64,000 bases of DNA, from assembly GCF_032452875.1 (NCBI RefSeq), contig NC_083885.1:31227925-31291924 (forward strand), in the 5' to 3' direction. Source of the stretch: Bos javanicus (Eukaryota; Chordata; Mammalia; Artiodactyla; Bovidae). The stretch's first letter is position 1; each line of letters starts with the position of its first letter. A model generated the notes under the pieces. That model ran no database searches, was not told where the DNA came from, and was given only the letters and a program-made list of their open reading frames with translations. This document shows positions 11,126-21,495 of this stretch, piece by piece. A program made the position numbers and the translations under genes.

Positions 11126-13212
11126 TTCTGATCTCTCTCTGACTGCGTTTCCTCTACCCTGTAAGTCCTTTAATTGTATCTGATTTTTAAACCTCTCCTG
11201 ATCTCTATGTGCCACAATTCTAAACTCAGATGCTTTTCTCCCCTACATCCCTAAAACTTCCCACCATCTTTTCAGAAGCAGGCCTGTTTTCCTTCAAAGT
11301 CAAGTTTGAATGCAATTCCTTTGTGAACTCTTGCCTGCATTCCTGCATTTTAGGGATTTGAAGCCTGCTCTTTGTTTTAGCAAAGGAAATGAATTAGTCT
11401 TAGCCCTTCTAATCCTGATTATGTGACCAGGAAAAAAAGCTTTTATTAATCAGTGGATTTTATTTAAAGCTTGCAATTCTACCCATTTCTCCACAATCAC
11501 CAGGAATCTGCTTGAATCACTGTTTACTTACAAGAGAATATTGGATATGGAGGATGGTTACTTTTTATAAACCAAAATTCTGGAAATAAGGTTGAAACTG
11601 AGATGCCCGATCTGATGGGTGTAAGTCTGTCATTGTGTTTTTCAGCATCATAAATATAGCTAACAAATAGTTTACTATGCTATAGAACATAGGAGAAAGA
11701 AATTTAAATGAATATTCAGTGTGATTTGTGGAGAGACAGCTCAGAGATATGTATCTTGCAGTGGAACTGTTCTTATGAAATATTGTTGCCCCTCAAATAT
11801 ATATATACCATTCTGTCTTTTTAACATATTTTTCTTCAGCACTTTTCCAATAATTGTGACTGGAGAATATATACTGTGTAATTACTATAGACGATTTAAT
11901 ACTTCAGCGAAAGCTGCAGCTTTTTTGGCACCTGATTCATAACTTAAGGAACTGCTGAAACTTTAAACAACCAGGGAGCCCACACATTATGAGCAACAGT
12001 TACTAGGGAAAGTCTAGGGGGTTACGTGGCAGAACGTTGTATCCTCACATAATAAAGCAGGTTATTAGGTTTCCTAAAATAAGTAATCCCACAGGAATGG
12101 CTGTATGTTGTTAACTTCATGAGTCACCCTGAAGACCCACTTCTATTTAGAGAGTGAATCTCTTGGATTAGAAGATTTGCATTTAAATGGTCTGTTTCCC
12201 CCTTGCAGCTACAGGTTTCTGCATAGGATAATACTCCCCTTTCTTTGTGCTGCACATACAGAAAGGGTCCTGATAAATCCCATCATTGTCATGATCCAAG
12301 AGTTTATCAAAGGGCTTCAAGCTGTTCTAACAGACCCATTTGAAATAGTTCTTCCTGTATCTCCTTTTGGGAGTTTTAAAATATATTTAGGATAATTAGC
12401 TATTTCCCTGCAGGCTGTCTTTATGAATTTGAGAAAGATGCCATCCATTTTCTTAGTAAATTAAAGGAAAACACATATTTAAAAACCACTATTTTCAGTA
12501 GCAAAATAGGCACTAGCTTAACATTTGGAACAGTTCTTTCTAATACTGAATGCCTCTTAGTCCACAGTCTTAGAAAATTAAGTAAATAAAGAATGAAATG
12601 AAATATAACCCAGAATTGTGGCGTTGAATATTTCTCACACAGAACCTTAGAAACAGCCACTGGGGCTGGAAATTCTCTCTTGTATTATATGGTATGACAT
12701 CCTAATTTTAGAAATCGTTTGTCCAGTTTGCAGAAAGTGAGACTTGTGACTAGAAGGTAGAAACATCTGGGGCTTGTTGTAGATACTTTATCAATACCAC
12801 ATGCTTTTAAGACCCTTGTGAGACTTAGTCCAACGTGCTGCCCATTACAACAGCAGGTGCCTGTAATGGAAATATCTATATGAAGTGGATGAGAGAGAGG
12901 GAGGAAGAGCTTTGTTCACATACCCCATCTCGTGTGTGTGTGTGTGTAAAACATTTTCAATCTTGATCTAATGGAAGAATATACCACTAGCTCTTTGGTA
13001 GAATATATCAACACATCACAATTTCAAGTCTCACTAATTTCATTTATTAATTTATTATGATTCTACTATAAGTACAAACATTTATTTTCTAAGGGATGAT
13101 AAATATAACTTATAGAAGAAGAATAAACATGTAAAAGTTGCTAGGAAAACTATGTGTAGAAAGAATAGTAAAGGGGGAGGCATCTAATCATATATCAAAC
13201 ATTCCCATGTGT
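11126..13212. other. Unique DNA, no gene seen
   Basis: About 2 kb of AT-rich sequence without a recognised repeat family, except a short (TG)n at 12932-12947. Open frames are all under 80 codons and show no domains. Confidence 0.45.
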
Positions 13213-13407
13213 GTTCAGTAGGGCTGGACTCTTCGGGACTCCATGGACTGTAGCCTGCGAGGCTCCTCTACCATGAGATTTCCCAGGCAAAAATACTGGA
13301 GTGGGTTGCCGTTTCCTTCTCCAGGGGATCTTTGTGACCCAGGGATTGAACCTGCGTCTCCAGCATTGCAGGCAGATTCTTTACCATTGAGCTATCTGGG
13401 AAGCCCA
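13213..13407 (-). mobile_element. Bov-tA SINE
   Basis: Minus-strand Bov-tA: Bov-A body on the left, tRNA-like head on the right ('gggattgaacctgcgtctcc' ... 'gagctatctgggaagccc'). An A17 run follows at 13432-13448. Confidence 0.9.
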
Positions 13408-13526
13408 AACATAGCTCACAGCTTCTTCTTTAAAAAAAAAAAAAAAAACCTCCAGAAAGCAATGTAACACTGTCACAGAAGTAGAGGAAACAGTGAAACA
13501 GAATAGATTCCATAAGAATTCCTAAG

Positions 13527-14127
13527 TGAAACTGAGCAAGACCCAGTGGGTCCCTCCTCAATACAGATTCTTTCTGTGTCTCCCATTTCTTGTTTGTAGG
13601 AAATAGGCTCCATTCGGACTTCTTGACCTGCCCTGAATTCCAAAGGGCAGATTCAAACTGTTGCTAATGTGAAAGGCGGGAAATGCAGAAACAAAGGAGA
13701 AGCAGTCAAGAAACAATTGTGAGGCTATGGAGCAGGGTCCTGGTTCCTCCTCAAAGAATATCCATAGCAGTATCTTTGAGTTCCTCTGCTGGAACTCAGG
13801 CCCCCACCCAGGTGGAGGACAGTTACTAAAGGCTGAGAACAAGAGTCCTGGAACACCACTCAGTTACCTCAGCACCAGCCTGTCTACAAAGTCTGCATAC
13901 AGTGAAAGATAACAAATCCTCTGACCCTTCTCTCCAAATAACTTCCTGCTTCTCTCTTTAAACGCTTTTATGGTCCAGCAGGATCTTCAGATATGGCTCT
14001 TGGCTGTGAGTCTGCCTTCTCCCCAGGTTGCTGGCCTCTTGAATAAAGGAAACTCATTTCCCACAAACACTTGTTTCTCAAGTATGGGCTTTGGAGCAGC
14101 CATCAGCCAAACCTGAGACTGGTAACA
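13527..14127 (+). mobile_element. 5' LTR of the outer ERV
   Basis: About 600 bp. It is collinear with 22579-23488 once the SINE in the latter is removed. Shared blocks include 'cccatttcttgtttgtagga', 'aaagggcagattcaaactgt', 'agcagtatctttgagttcct', 'acccaggtggaggacagt' and 'cccacaaacacttgtttctc'. A polyadenylation signal aataaa lies at 14042-14047, followed by a short U5. Immediately downstream, 14133-14150 (tggcccccagcatgggaa) occupies the usual primer-binding place, but I cannot match it to a tRNA with confidence. Confidence 0.85.
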
Positions 14128-15404
14128 GGTTCTGGCCCCCAGCATGGGAATGCCCTCTTGTAGTGTCTTGCTCCTCTGGGTTCCCCAGAGTAGTCAATTG
14201 GCCACACAGTGTTCCAGGACAGTTTTGGAGACAATCCAGCTTCTCATGGCTAGCTGGCCCTGAGAGGGGTATTTTCAGGGATGTCTCAGCACCTGTTGAA
14301 ACTGTTAGTTTCAGGGATTCTCTCCGTTTCTCCCCTGCTTGGCACTGGCTGTGAATTTTTGCTTTTGGTTGGTGGAAATGGAACTGTGCATCTGAAATGA
14401 ACTGATGAGCTCCAGAACCACTGGTAAGTCCACCAGTGAGCATGTGGGCTATCTTCCCTTTATGCTATTTTGGCATTTTGCCAATTGGTTCTGATGTGTG
14501 TCTGCCATGAGAAAGCCTTTGTTTAGGACCCTGTTTTGGTCATCCCCTTGGCAGATTTGTGATGGATCTGTCTTTTGGTTTGTGAGTGTGCATTCCATGT
14601 TGTATGATGGATATTCTTGCTGCCTTTTTGTAAAATGGGAAGCTCTGATTCAGTTCCAGCTCACAGCTCTTTGGGGTGTATTCTGGGTGTTTGGAAGGAT
14701 TTTAGCTATGATTATATGGCAAAAAAAAAAAAACACTTTTTTTTTTTTTTTAAACACTGTGTGGCCACAGTATTCTTTAGGCTGCAGGGGAAAAAAAGAA
14801 AAAATTGGTTGAGATGAAAGAATTTTGAAATTCCAAAACTGGTTCCTTTTGCATATGCAGTTAGAAGAAGCTGGCTTGATAAAACCCATCTTGATAATTC
14901 TGACTGTGAGCAAACAAGTCCTTTTAGGAGAAAGTTGCATTCCTCCCACCCGCCCAAGTCTTAAAATGTAAATATTCTGCCTTGGTGATCAGGAACTTAT
15001 CTGTTATTTTGTAGCCTTTGAAACTGAAAGGGGAGGCCGGGCAGAGGCCTTTTTAAGCTCAAGCAGAAAAACTGTGAGATTTCTGGTTCTGTCTTTATGT
15101 AAAAATTAACTTGTGAATGAGCTCTATTTAATTGACTTGAAAGTAAGCACTTAGAAATTAAATACTTGTAAATATAAAAGAAACGACCTAGGACTAATTT
15201 CAGGTTCACATGATCTGGGTAATACTCAGTACTGAATATTGGGTATTAAAGCTATTTTAAGATTGTTGGTTTGATTAATACAGACATGTCTTTAGAATCA
15301 TCACTATTAAGTATAATACTTTTATTACACCTAGGTTTACTAGAAGTGAGATAAGACCTTATTATATCTTTTGCAAATTTTTCTTCAAGGAAAGTAACTT
15401 AGTA
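14128..15404 (+). mobile_element. Outer ERV leader, non-coding
   Basis: Sequence between the 5' LTR and the next insertion. It carries no reading frame longer than about 120 codons and no gag motif. It looks like the long GT-rich untranslated leader typical of some class I ERVs ('tctgggttccccagagtag', 'tcccctgcttggcactgg'), but this rests on position and general look, so assignment is inferred. Open frames on either strand here have no domain. Confidence 0.5.
14721..14751. repeat. A13-CAC-T15 inverted repeat
   Basis: Thirteen A, the triplet CAC, then fifteen T: a self-complementary tract able to form a 13-bp A:T hairpin with a 3-base loop. Confidence 0.9.
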
Positions 15405-15642
15405 TATGAAACTGAAACTGTTTACCTCAGGTTGGGAATAGAACCCACATGGCCAGGACTCGAACCAGGTCAAAATTGTTAGGTAGGTAGAATAGGGAAA
15501 AGGAGTCCAAAATGGCGGTGGCTAAAAGACAAGGAAGGTCAAAGGAAGGTCCGAGGACCAGAGTGAAAACTTCAGGCAGAACAAACAGCACTTCTGGCTA
15601 AGCCCAATTTGCATAGAGCAGGCCCAGGTGGAGGAAAAAACA

Positions 15643-15650
15643 TATAAAAG
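15643..15650 (+). promoter_or_regulatory. TATA box of the 5' LTR
   Basis: tataaaag within 'aacatataaaaggaggagcc'. The identical box occurs at 17333-17340 in the 3' LTR. Position before the pyrimidine tract and about 170 bp before the polyadenylation signal fits a U3/R boundary. Whether it is active today cannot be told from sequence. Confidence 0.7.
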
Positions 15651-15696
15651 GAGGAGCCATAGCGCTTTCTCTTGGACTCTCTCTCCCGCGTGCATG

Positions 15697-15770
15697 CGCA
15701 CGCGCGCGCGCGCGCTCTCTCTCTCTCTCTCTCTTTCTCCCTCTCTCTCTTTCTCCCTCCCCACGCACTC
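15697..15770. repeat. (CG)n followed by (CT)n tract in LTR
   Basis: A run of alternating purine and pyrimidine (gcgcacgcgcgcgcgcgcgc) passes directly into a polypyrimidine CT/CCT tract. The homologous tract in the 3' LTR is at about 17383-17450 and differs in length and composition. Long Arg/Glu/Ser-rich open frames on both strands here are translations of this tract. Confidence 0.92.
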
Positions 15771-15974
15771 CTCCACTCTCTTCTCTTCAAGTCTTGGATT
15801 CTCCTGCTATCTTCTAAATAAAATAGAGCTGTAACACTGATTTGCCTAAGAGCTGTAGCACGGTTTGTCCAAGACCCAAGAGCTGTGATGTGCCGAGGGC
15901 TTTAATGTCCGTCTCTCCAAATCTTTGTTGTGATGAGACAAAGAACCGAGGAATATACACTCGCGTGACGTCTA

Positions 15975-15992
15975 TGGTGCCATGACTCGGAT
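15975..15992 (+). other. Primer-binding site, tRNA-His type
   Basis: tggtgccatgactcggat lies four bases after the 5' LTR. It matches the 18-base complement of the tRNA-His 3' end at 17 positions; the single difference is an A where the tRNA complement has G, as expected from CpG decay. This is the primer class of the HERV-H-like group. Confidence 0.8.
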
Positions 15993-16169
15993 TTAACCTG
16001 GCTGAAACAACCTCTGCGTGGAAGAGGCCAAGCACAGCAGGAGCCCAACTCAGCAAAGCTCCCGTGCTAGAAGGGAAGGTGAAGAAACCCAGCGCAGGGG
16101 AAGGCCCATCATGCTGGAAACCGGGACAGCGAAAAATGAACTCAGCAGAAAGCTCACGCAGCCTAGTCT

Positions 16170-16700
16170 CGGATTCCAGAAGACCTCCCTCAGATGGAAG
16201 GAGGCTTTACCAATAGCTGTCCTCCGCACCCACATTGCCCCTAAGGAACAGGTTGGTCTTAGTCCTTATGAGATGCTATATGGGAGACTTTTGTTTATGT
16301 CAGTGACCTCTTCCTAGATCCAGAGGTTCAGACCCTCCAGTCTTATACCATAGCCATTGGGCAATTCCAACAGGATATACACTTGTGGGGTATGAACCAG
16401 GACCCAAAAGACTCTAAAGAGTCACCACTATATGTTCCAGGAACTGAAGTCCTAATTAAAGTCTGGAAAGATGGGTCCCCAAAGGCTCAACTCCAGCCCA
16501 CATGGAAGGGCCCCTACCCTGTAATACTTTCTACCCCCACAGCAGTCAAGGTACCAGGACATGACTCCTGGATTCACTACTCACGAGTCAAGCCATGGAA
16601 GAAAACAGAAGAGGACACTCAATACACCTGTGAGCCCCTGGGAGATCCCAAATACCTATTCAGAACTACTAATGAGTATCATTCTAATGAACACCCCCAA
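16170..16700 (+). pseudogene. pol: ERV pol remnant: integrase C-terminal region
   Basis: Only the end of pol remains. From about 16190 (frame 1) a stretch reads like the last part of the integrase core of gammaretrovirus-like Pol, with the family signature GLSPYEMLYGR at about 16255-16287. It runs into a stop at 16315-16317, and the homologous reading continues in frame 3 (open from 16383). There the C-terminal DNA-binding GPY/F-type module is visible: PGTEVLIKVW, then WKGPYPVILSTPTAVKV, then WIHYSRVKPW at about 16567-16596. The break means a frameshift between the two halves. All of protease, reverse transcriptase, RNase H and the integrase catalytic triad is missing, so nothing enzymatic can be made. 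The fused upstream reading from 16018 is leader-derived. Confidence 0.82.
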
Positions 16701-16709
16701 AATCTGGTT

Positions 16710-17165
16710 TCTGGGGATAAGATTTCTCAGGATAGCTCTAAGGAGCCAACACAGCTTGACAGAGACTGTACTCCAAAATAGACAGGAGATAGATCTTCTG
16801 ATCCCTGAACAAGGAGGGACTTGAGCCATCCTGGCCACGTGAATTTAAAATTGACCAATGTCCCTACTAGTCCTTGTTATGCTATATTGACGATGCCTAT
16901 GATTATTCCATGTACTGTCAATTGTCTAACCTGTTTTGTCTCTGCCCAGGTCAACCAGCTACAACATGCAGTGCCAGTTCAACAAAGATACGAAACTACA
17001 GCTGACCACGGAAAATATCACACACCCTTGGACACCACTATAAGGACTCTGAGGATTGAGACTAGCAAGAGGGGGAGGCCCAATACCCCTCGCGCCCCAG
17101 TTCAGCAGGAAGTAGCCAGAAAGACCTTGACGCCCCTATTCCCAAAGAATTGGGCCTCCCATCTC
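16710..17165 (+). pseudogene. env: ERV env remnant: transmembrane subunit end
   Basis: Directly after the pol remnant, frame 1 (about 16737-16824) shows the heptad-like LQNRQEIDLL segment that corresponds to the conserved region before the disulphide motif of gammaretrovirus-like TM proteins, and then stops. Reading continues in frame 3 (16821-17183) with a hydrophobic stretch near 16878-16935 (LTMPMIIPCTVNCLTCF) that matches the place of the membrane anchor, and a short tail. The surface subunit, the cleavage site and the fusion peptide are absent. The order pol end, then TM, shows one internal deletion that removed the start of env. Two frames and a missing signal peptide rule out a functional envelope. 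Confidence 0.72.
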
Positions 17166-17167
17166 TT

Positions 17168-17177
17168 GAGGGGGGAA
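17168..17177 (+). other. Polypurine tract of the tRNA-His ERV
   Basis: gaggggggaa immediately precedes the tg of the 3' LTR, the expected plus-strand primer position. Confidence 0.78.
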
Positions 17178-17656
17178 TGTTAGGTAGGTAGAATAGGGAA
17201 AAGGAGTCCAAAATGGCGGTGGCTAAAAGACAAGGAAGGTCCGAGGACCAGAGTGAAGACTTCAGGTAGAACAAACAGCACTCCTGGCTAAGCCCAAATT
17301 GCATAGGGCAGGCCCAGGTGGAGGGAAAAACATATAAAAGGAGGAGCCAAAGTGCTTTCTCTCGGACTCTCTCTCCCGCGTGCGTGCGCGCGCGCTCTCT
17401 CTCCCTCTCTCTGTCTCCCTCTTTCTCACTCTCTCTCCCTCCCTCCCCATGCACTCCTCCACTCTCTTCTCTTCAAGTCTTGGATTCTCCTGCTATCTTC
17501 TAAATAAAATAGAGCTGTAACACTGATTTGCCTAAGAGCTGTAGCACGGTTTGTCCAAGACCCAAGAGCTGTGACGTGCCGAGGGCCTTAATGTCCGTCG
17601 CTCCAAATCTTTGTTGTGACGAGACAAAGAACTGAGGAACATACACTCACGTGACA
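17178..17656 (+). mobile_element. 3' LTR of the tRNA-His ERV
   Basis: 479 bp from tgttagg to gtgaca, with TATA at 17333-17340 and aataaa at 17503-17508. It is homologous end to end with 15477-15970. Confidence 0.9.
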
Positions 17657-18262
17657 AAACCCGGACTGGAACCCAGGCAAAATTCAGTCCGGGACTCTAA
17701 CCTACACAGCTGGGACTGGAACCCAGTCAAAACCCAGTTTGGGACTTGAACCCACAATCTTTTAATTGGAATCACTCACCTAATATCTTGACTTAGGATC
17801 ATGTTCCTTGTGTCTCAGCACAGAAAGAATTGAGTGAGAGAGAAAGTGATAGGTAAGAAATGGATTTATTCAGATTCAGAGAGAAGCACACTCCACAGAC
17901 AGAGTGTGGCCATCACAGAGGGAGAGTACAACAGCAAAATGTGGCTTGGTTAATTTTTATAGGCTGGGTAATTTCATTTGCTAGTGAGTGGGAGGATTAT
18001 TTCAACTATTTGGGGGATATGGTGCAGATTTCCGGGAATTGGGCCACCACCCACTCCTTGGTCTTTTGACAGTGCCTTGGAACTGTCATGGCACCTCTGG
18101 GTATGTCATTTAGCTTTCTGATTGAGGATCAAGGTCTAATCAAAGTTGACATATGCCATGTTGGACCCATTTGATTCTATTCCGTTATGTTCTGTCCTTG
18201 GGCTATGTCATTCTTTCAAAAATTGTGCCCTGCCCCTTTCCCTCCTGTTACCAAACTTTCAC

Positions 18263-19235
18263 TTCAGTTAAGCCACTCAGTCCTCTCCAGCTCTTTGCAA
18301 CCCCATGGACTGCAGCACACCAGGCCTCCCTGTCCATCACCAACTCCCGGAGTTTACTCAAACTCATGCCCATTGAGTCAGTGATGCCATCCAACCATTT
18401 CATCCTCTGTCGTCCCCTTCTCCTCCCGCATTCAATCTTTCCCAGCATCAGGGTCTTTTCCAATGAGTCAGCTCTTTGCATCAGGTGGCCAAAGTACTGG
18501 AGTTTCAGCTTCAACATCGGTCCTTCCAATGAATAGTCAGGACTGATTTCCTTTAGGATGGACTGATTGGATCTCCTTGCAGTCCAAGGGACTCTCAAGA
18601 GTCTTCAACACCACAGTTCAAAAGCATCAGTTCTTTGGTGCTCAGCTTTCTTTATAGTCCAGCTCTCACATCCGTATATGACTACTGGAAAAACCATAGC
18701 CTTGACTAGACGGACCTTTGTTGGCAAAGTATTGTTTCTGCTTTTCAATATGCTATCTAGGTTGATCATAACTTTTCTTCCAAGGAGTAAGCATCTTTTA
18801 ATTTCATGGCTGCAGTCACCATCTGCAGTGATTTTGGAGCCCCCCAAAATAAAGTCTGACACTGTTCCTAATGTTTCTCCATCTATTTGCCATGAAGTGA
18901 TGGGACCGGATGCCATGATCTTAGTTTTCTGAATGTTGAGCTTTAGGCCAACTTTTCACTCTCCTCTTTCACTTTCTTCAAGAAGCTCTTTAGTTCTTTT
19001 TCACTTTCTGCCATAAGGGTGGTGTCATCTGCATATCTGAGATTATTAATATTTCCCTGGCAAACTTGATTTCAGCTTGTGCTTCATCCAGCCCAGTGTT
19101 TCTCATAATGTACTCTGAATATAAGTTAAATAAAGCATGGTGACAATATACAGACAATGTACTCCTTTTCCTATTTGGAACTAGTCTGTTGTTCCATGTC
19201 AAGTTCTAACTGTTGCTTCCTGACCTGCATAACTG
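18263..19235 (-). mobile_element. BovB LINE 3' part, antisense
   Basis: Minus-strand BovB of about 970 bp, from the 3' tail region on the left ('agccactcagtcctctccag') back into the post-reverse-transcriptase coding region ('ataagggtggtgtcatctgc', the complement of the YADD-region codons, near 19012) and slightly beyond. The minus-strand frames 18605-18916 and 18248-18598 are C-terminal BovB protein fragments broken by stops. It abuts the antisense LTR. Confidence 0.9.
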
Positions 19236-20439
19236 TAAATTAGATAAGGGGTGGCCTTTTAGGTGAATTTGTTAGGAATTACTGTGTTTTGAAAATATCT
19301 GCTTCAAGGATAGTTTTTCCAGATTTTGGTTACTCTAAGTTAAATGACAAGAATTCATTGACTATCTGAGTTATTTCAAATGGGATAAAATATTGGAACA
19401 TTAGTTGCTAGACAGATTTAAACTTACCTTTTTTTGCCTTCTTAGGGGAGGAAGATTAAAGCAGAAGTTTTCCAGTCAGGAAATGCTGGTATGACAGACA
19501 GTTCATAATTACTTGTTCCTCAGTTTTTGTTAGAGATTAAGTTTAAGGGTTAAATTTTTTATTATGTGTAATTAAAGCTACAACAATAAGGGAAACATTT
19601 CAGTAATGCAGATGAGTAAAATGTGTGATTTCAATAAAACAAGGTGTGAGCATTGGAATTACATTTTTTAAAGGAAAAGAAGGTTAATTTTGTCCTAGAG
19701 TTGTTTCCAAATGAAGACAATAAGGGATAAAATTAATATGGATACTGAAAGTTGTAGAAGGTTTGTGGAAAAGGAACACTAAGAAAAGTTTTTTTCATGC
19801 TCAGAATTGGCTAAGGTTGGATTAAGTCTAATTAAGTAAACAGATTTTGTTATTAAGAATATGCTGGTGTAAAACTGTGGAGTTTGAATCTCTGTTAGGA
19901 GAACAAAATTTTCTTGAAATTCTGCCTCTGATGACAGATTGTGTAACTTCCAGTGCTTTTAAGTGATCTGTATTTGTTTTTGAAATCTTCTGTCACTCTG
20001 GTTAAGTGAATAAGTACTGCTTCACAGTGACCTGTGATGCTATTTAATCAAATGTTTTGAAATCTCTTTGATATTTTGACAAACTTCCCAAATATAAAAT
20101 TCTAAATAAAGTTCTTTAGACCTCCAACTAGAGGTTGCTGAATCTCAGAGAGAGATCAAATTAACTAGGAGTATTGGGTATGTTAAACTACATGAGAAAA
20201 TTCTATCTGCTCCATCTGGGCTCACTTCTCTTTTGTGCATTGACTCACACTGAGTTCATTGAGAGCCACTCTGGTCCATTCTCTTTCAGGAGCTGGGACA
20301 CTCTAGTGGCCTCCTTCAGGGAGTCGTACTGGAATTTGGGGGCTATACGACCTCTGATTTTCTGTCTCTATGACCATACCTTATTTGTTAATTGTGGTTT
20401 TGCATGTATTGTTTTAGGGTGAGCCATTAGATGTGAGCT
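19236..20439. other. Outer ERV interior, unassigned
   Basis: AT-rich sequence inside the outer provirus. I can see no gag or pol motif, no long frame and no known repeat. It is either decayed retroviral sequence or an unrecognised insertion. Confidence 0.35.
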
Positions 20440-20592
20440 GTAGTTTCCATCCCTGGGTAGAAAGATCTTGTGGAGTAAGAAATGGCAGCCCACTCCACTA
20501 TTCTTGCCTGGAGAATCCCATGGACAGAGGAGCCTGGTAGGCTATAGCCCATTGGATTGCAAAGAGTCAGACATGACTGAGCAAATGAGCAC
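20440..20592 (+). mobile_element. Bov-tA SINE, 5' truncated
   Basis: It begins within the tRNA-derived head ('ccatccctgggtagaaagat') and continues through the Bov-A body to 'agtcagacatgactgagcaa'. Inserted in the outer ERV interior. Confidence 0.8.
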
Positions 20593-21187
20593 TCAATTAC
20601 TCTGGCTTGTGCAGGCTGGGAATCCTAACTAGTTTGGGCTCACTTCCCTTTCAGGGAGTGAACCACTTTGGGCTGGTTTGTGGGCCAGAATGGGCCTGTT
20701 CTCTTCCAAGAGCTGGGCAATCTCTTTGGAGATTTCTGTCTGGGAGTAGAGTTGGAATTTTAGGGGAACACCTCATCTGCTCTTTTGTTAATGGGAGGTT
20801 CCTTGTTTGTTGTATGCATGTGTGCACGAATTAGCATTTGCATTGGCTGGTTGAAATGTCTCTGGTGTCTGAGCTCTGATGACACCAGGGTGTATGTCCC
20901 TATTGTTTTGGCTTTGACTGCTGGTAGAAGAACACTGGTTGGGATTTTCCTTTCGAGGGCTAGGGAACTGCAACCCTAAGAGACCAATTTACCTTGCACT
21001 GGTTTGCAGTTTGACCATGAAAAAGAACATATGGGTGATCATACCTCTGTTCTGTCTTATAGTAGGTGTGCATTTATACAAGTTATCGTGTTAGCCATAC
21101 TTTTGTCCTGAAGTTCAAGAGGAAAAGAAAATTATCTAGTGAGGTTATCAGAGTGTTAACTACTCATGACATGTCACTGCTTGCTTT
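20593..21187 (+). other. Outer ERV interior, leader-like block
   Basis: The phrases 'ggctcacttccctttcaggg' here and 'ggctcacttctcttttgtgc' at 20218, each followed by 'agctggg', show an internal imperfect repetition either side of the Bov-tA. The sequence looks like class I ERV untranslated sequence; no protein motif was found. Confidence 0.35.
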
Positions 21188-21495
21188 GTTGTTGTTCATT
21201 CACTAAGTTATGTCTGACTCTTTGCAACTTCATGAACTTGAAGCATGCCAGGCTTCCCTGTCCTTCACTATCTCCCAGAGTTTGCTCAAACTCATGTCCA
21301 TCGAGTCAGCGATGCCATCCAACTGTCTCATCCTCTGCTGTCCCCTTCTCCTCTTGCCCTTAATCTTTCCTAGCATCAGGGTCTTTTCCAATGAGTCGAC
21401 TCTTTGCATCAGGTGGCCAAAGTATTGGAGCTTCAACTTCAGTCCTTCCAATGAATATTCAGTGTTGATTTCCTTTAGGATTGACTTGTGTAATG
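21188..21495 (-). mobile_element. BovB LINE 3' fragment, antisense
   Basis: Minus-strand BovB: 'tgttgttcattcactaagtt' tail side, then 'caaactcatgtccatcgagt', 'tttcctagcatcagggtctt' and 'gtggccaaagtattggag'. 5' truncated near 21495. Confidence 0.87.

Larger units (their letters stand above)
15477..15970 (+). mobile_element. 5' LTR of the tRNA-His ERV
   Basis: 494 bp starting tgttaggtagg. A TATA box (tataaaag) lies at 15643-15650 and aataaa at 15817-15822. Between them is a (CG)n/(CT)n tract. It differs from the 3' LTR by an 11-bp duplication near 15537-15547 and by the length of the pyrimidine tract. The terminal dinucleotide reads CG here and CA in the 3' LTR. Confidence 0.9.
15477..17656 (+). 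mobile_element. Deletion-shortened ERV1 provirus, tRNA-His type
   Basis: A compact provirus of 2.18 kb: 5' LTR, primer-binding site, short leader, a remnant of the integrase C-terminus, a remnant of the Env transmembrane subunit, polypurine tract, 3' LTR. Nearly all of gag, pol and the Env surface subunit is absent, so it has no coding competence. Flanks are aaat (15473-15476) and aaac (17657-17660), compatible with a 4-bp target duplication carrying one change. By eye the LTRs differ at about 18 positions outside their simple repeats over roughly 410 bp, so this element is younger than the block it sits in but not recent. Confidence 0.85.
15405..18262 (-). mobile_element. Ruminant ERV LTR, antisense (BTLTR1-like), split
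   Basis: The pieces 15405-15476 and 17657-18262 form one LTR on the minus strand, split by the younger provirus. Read on minus: a U3 with 'caaatgggtccaacatggca', a TATA-like tataaaaatt (plus-strand complement near 17957-17966), a polyadenylation aataaa (complement at about 17866-17871), then a U5 ending in a repeated motif whose plus form is 'ggactggaacccag' (17665 and 17723). The type resembles the bovine BTLTR1 group as I remember it. Its termini and target duplication are not resolved. No internal retroviral region follows, so it behaves as a solo LTR. Confidence 0.6.

Noticed and set aside
14133..14150. Primer-binding site of the outer ERV as tRNA-Lys type
   Set aside because: Only about 13 of 18 positions agree with the Lys-1,2 complement, and tRNA-Glu fits almost as well, so no primer is assigned.
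15522..15834. Overlapping 68-84 codon frames rich in Arg, Glu and Ser on both strands
   Set aside because: They are translations of the (CG)n/(CT)n tract of the 5' LTR. The same pattern recurs at 17062-17503 in the 3' LTR.
17062..17454. 130-codon minus-strand frame
   Set aside because: It runs antisense through the 3' LTR and its simple repeat. No domain and no codon signal.
18153..18536. 127-codon plus-strand frame
   Set aside because: Antisense translation of BovB plus LTR flank; the true BovB sense is minus.
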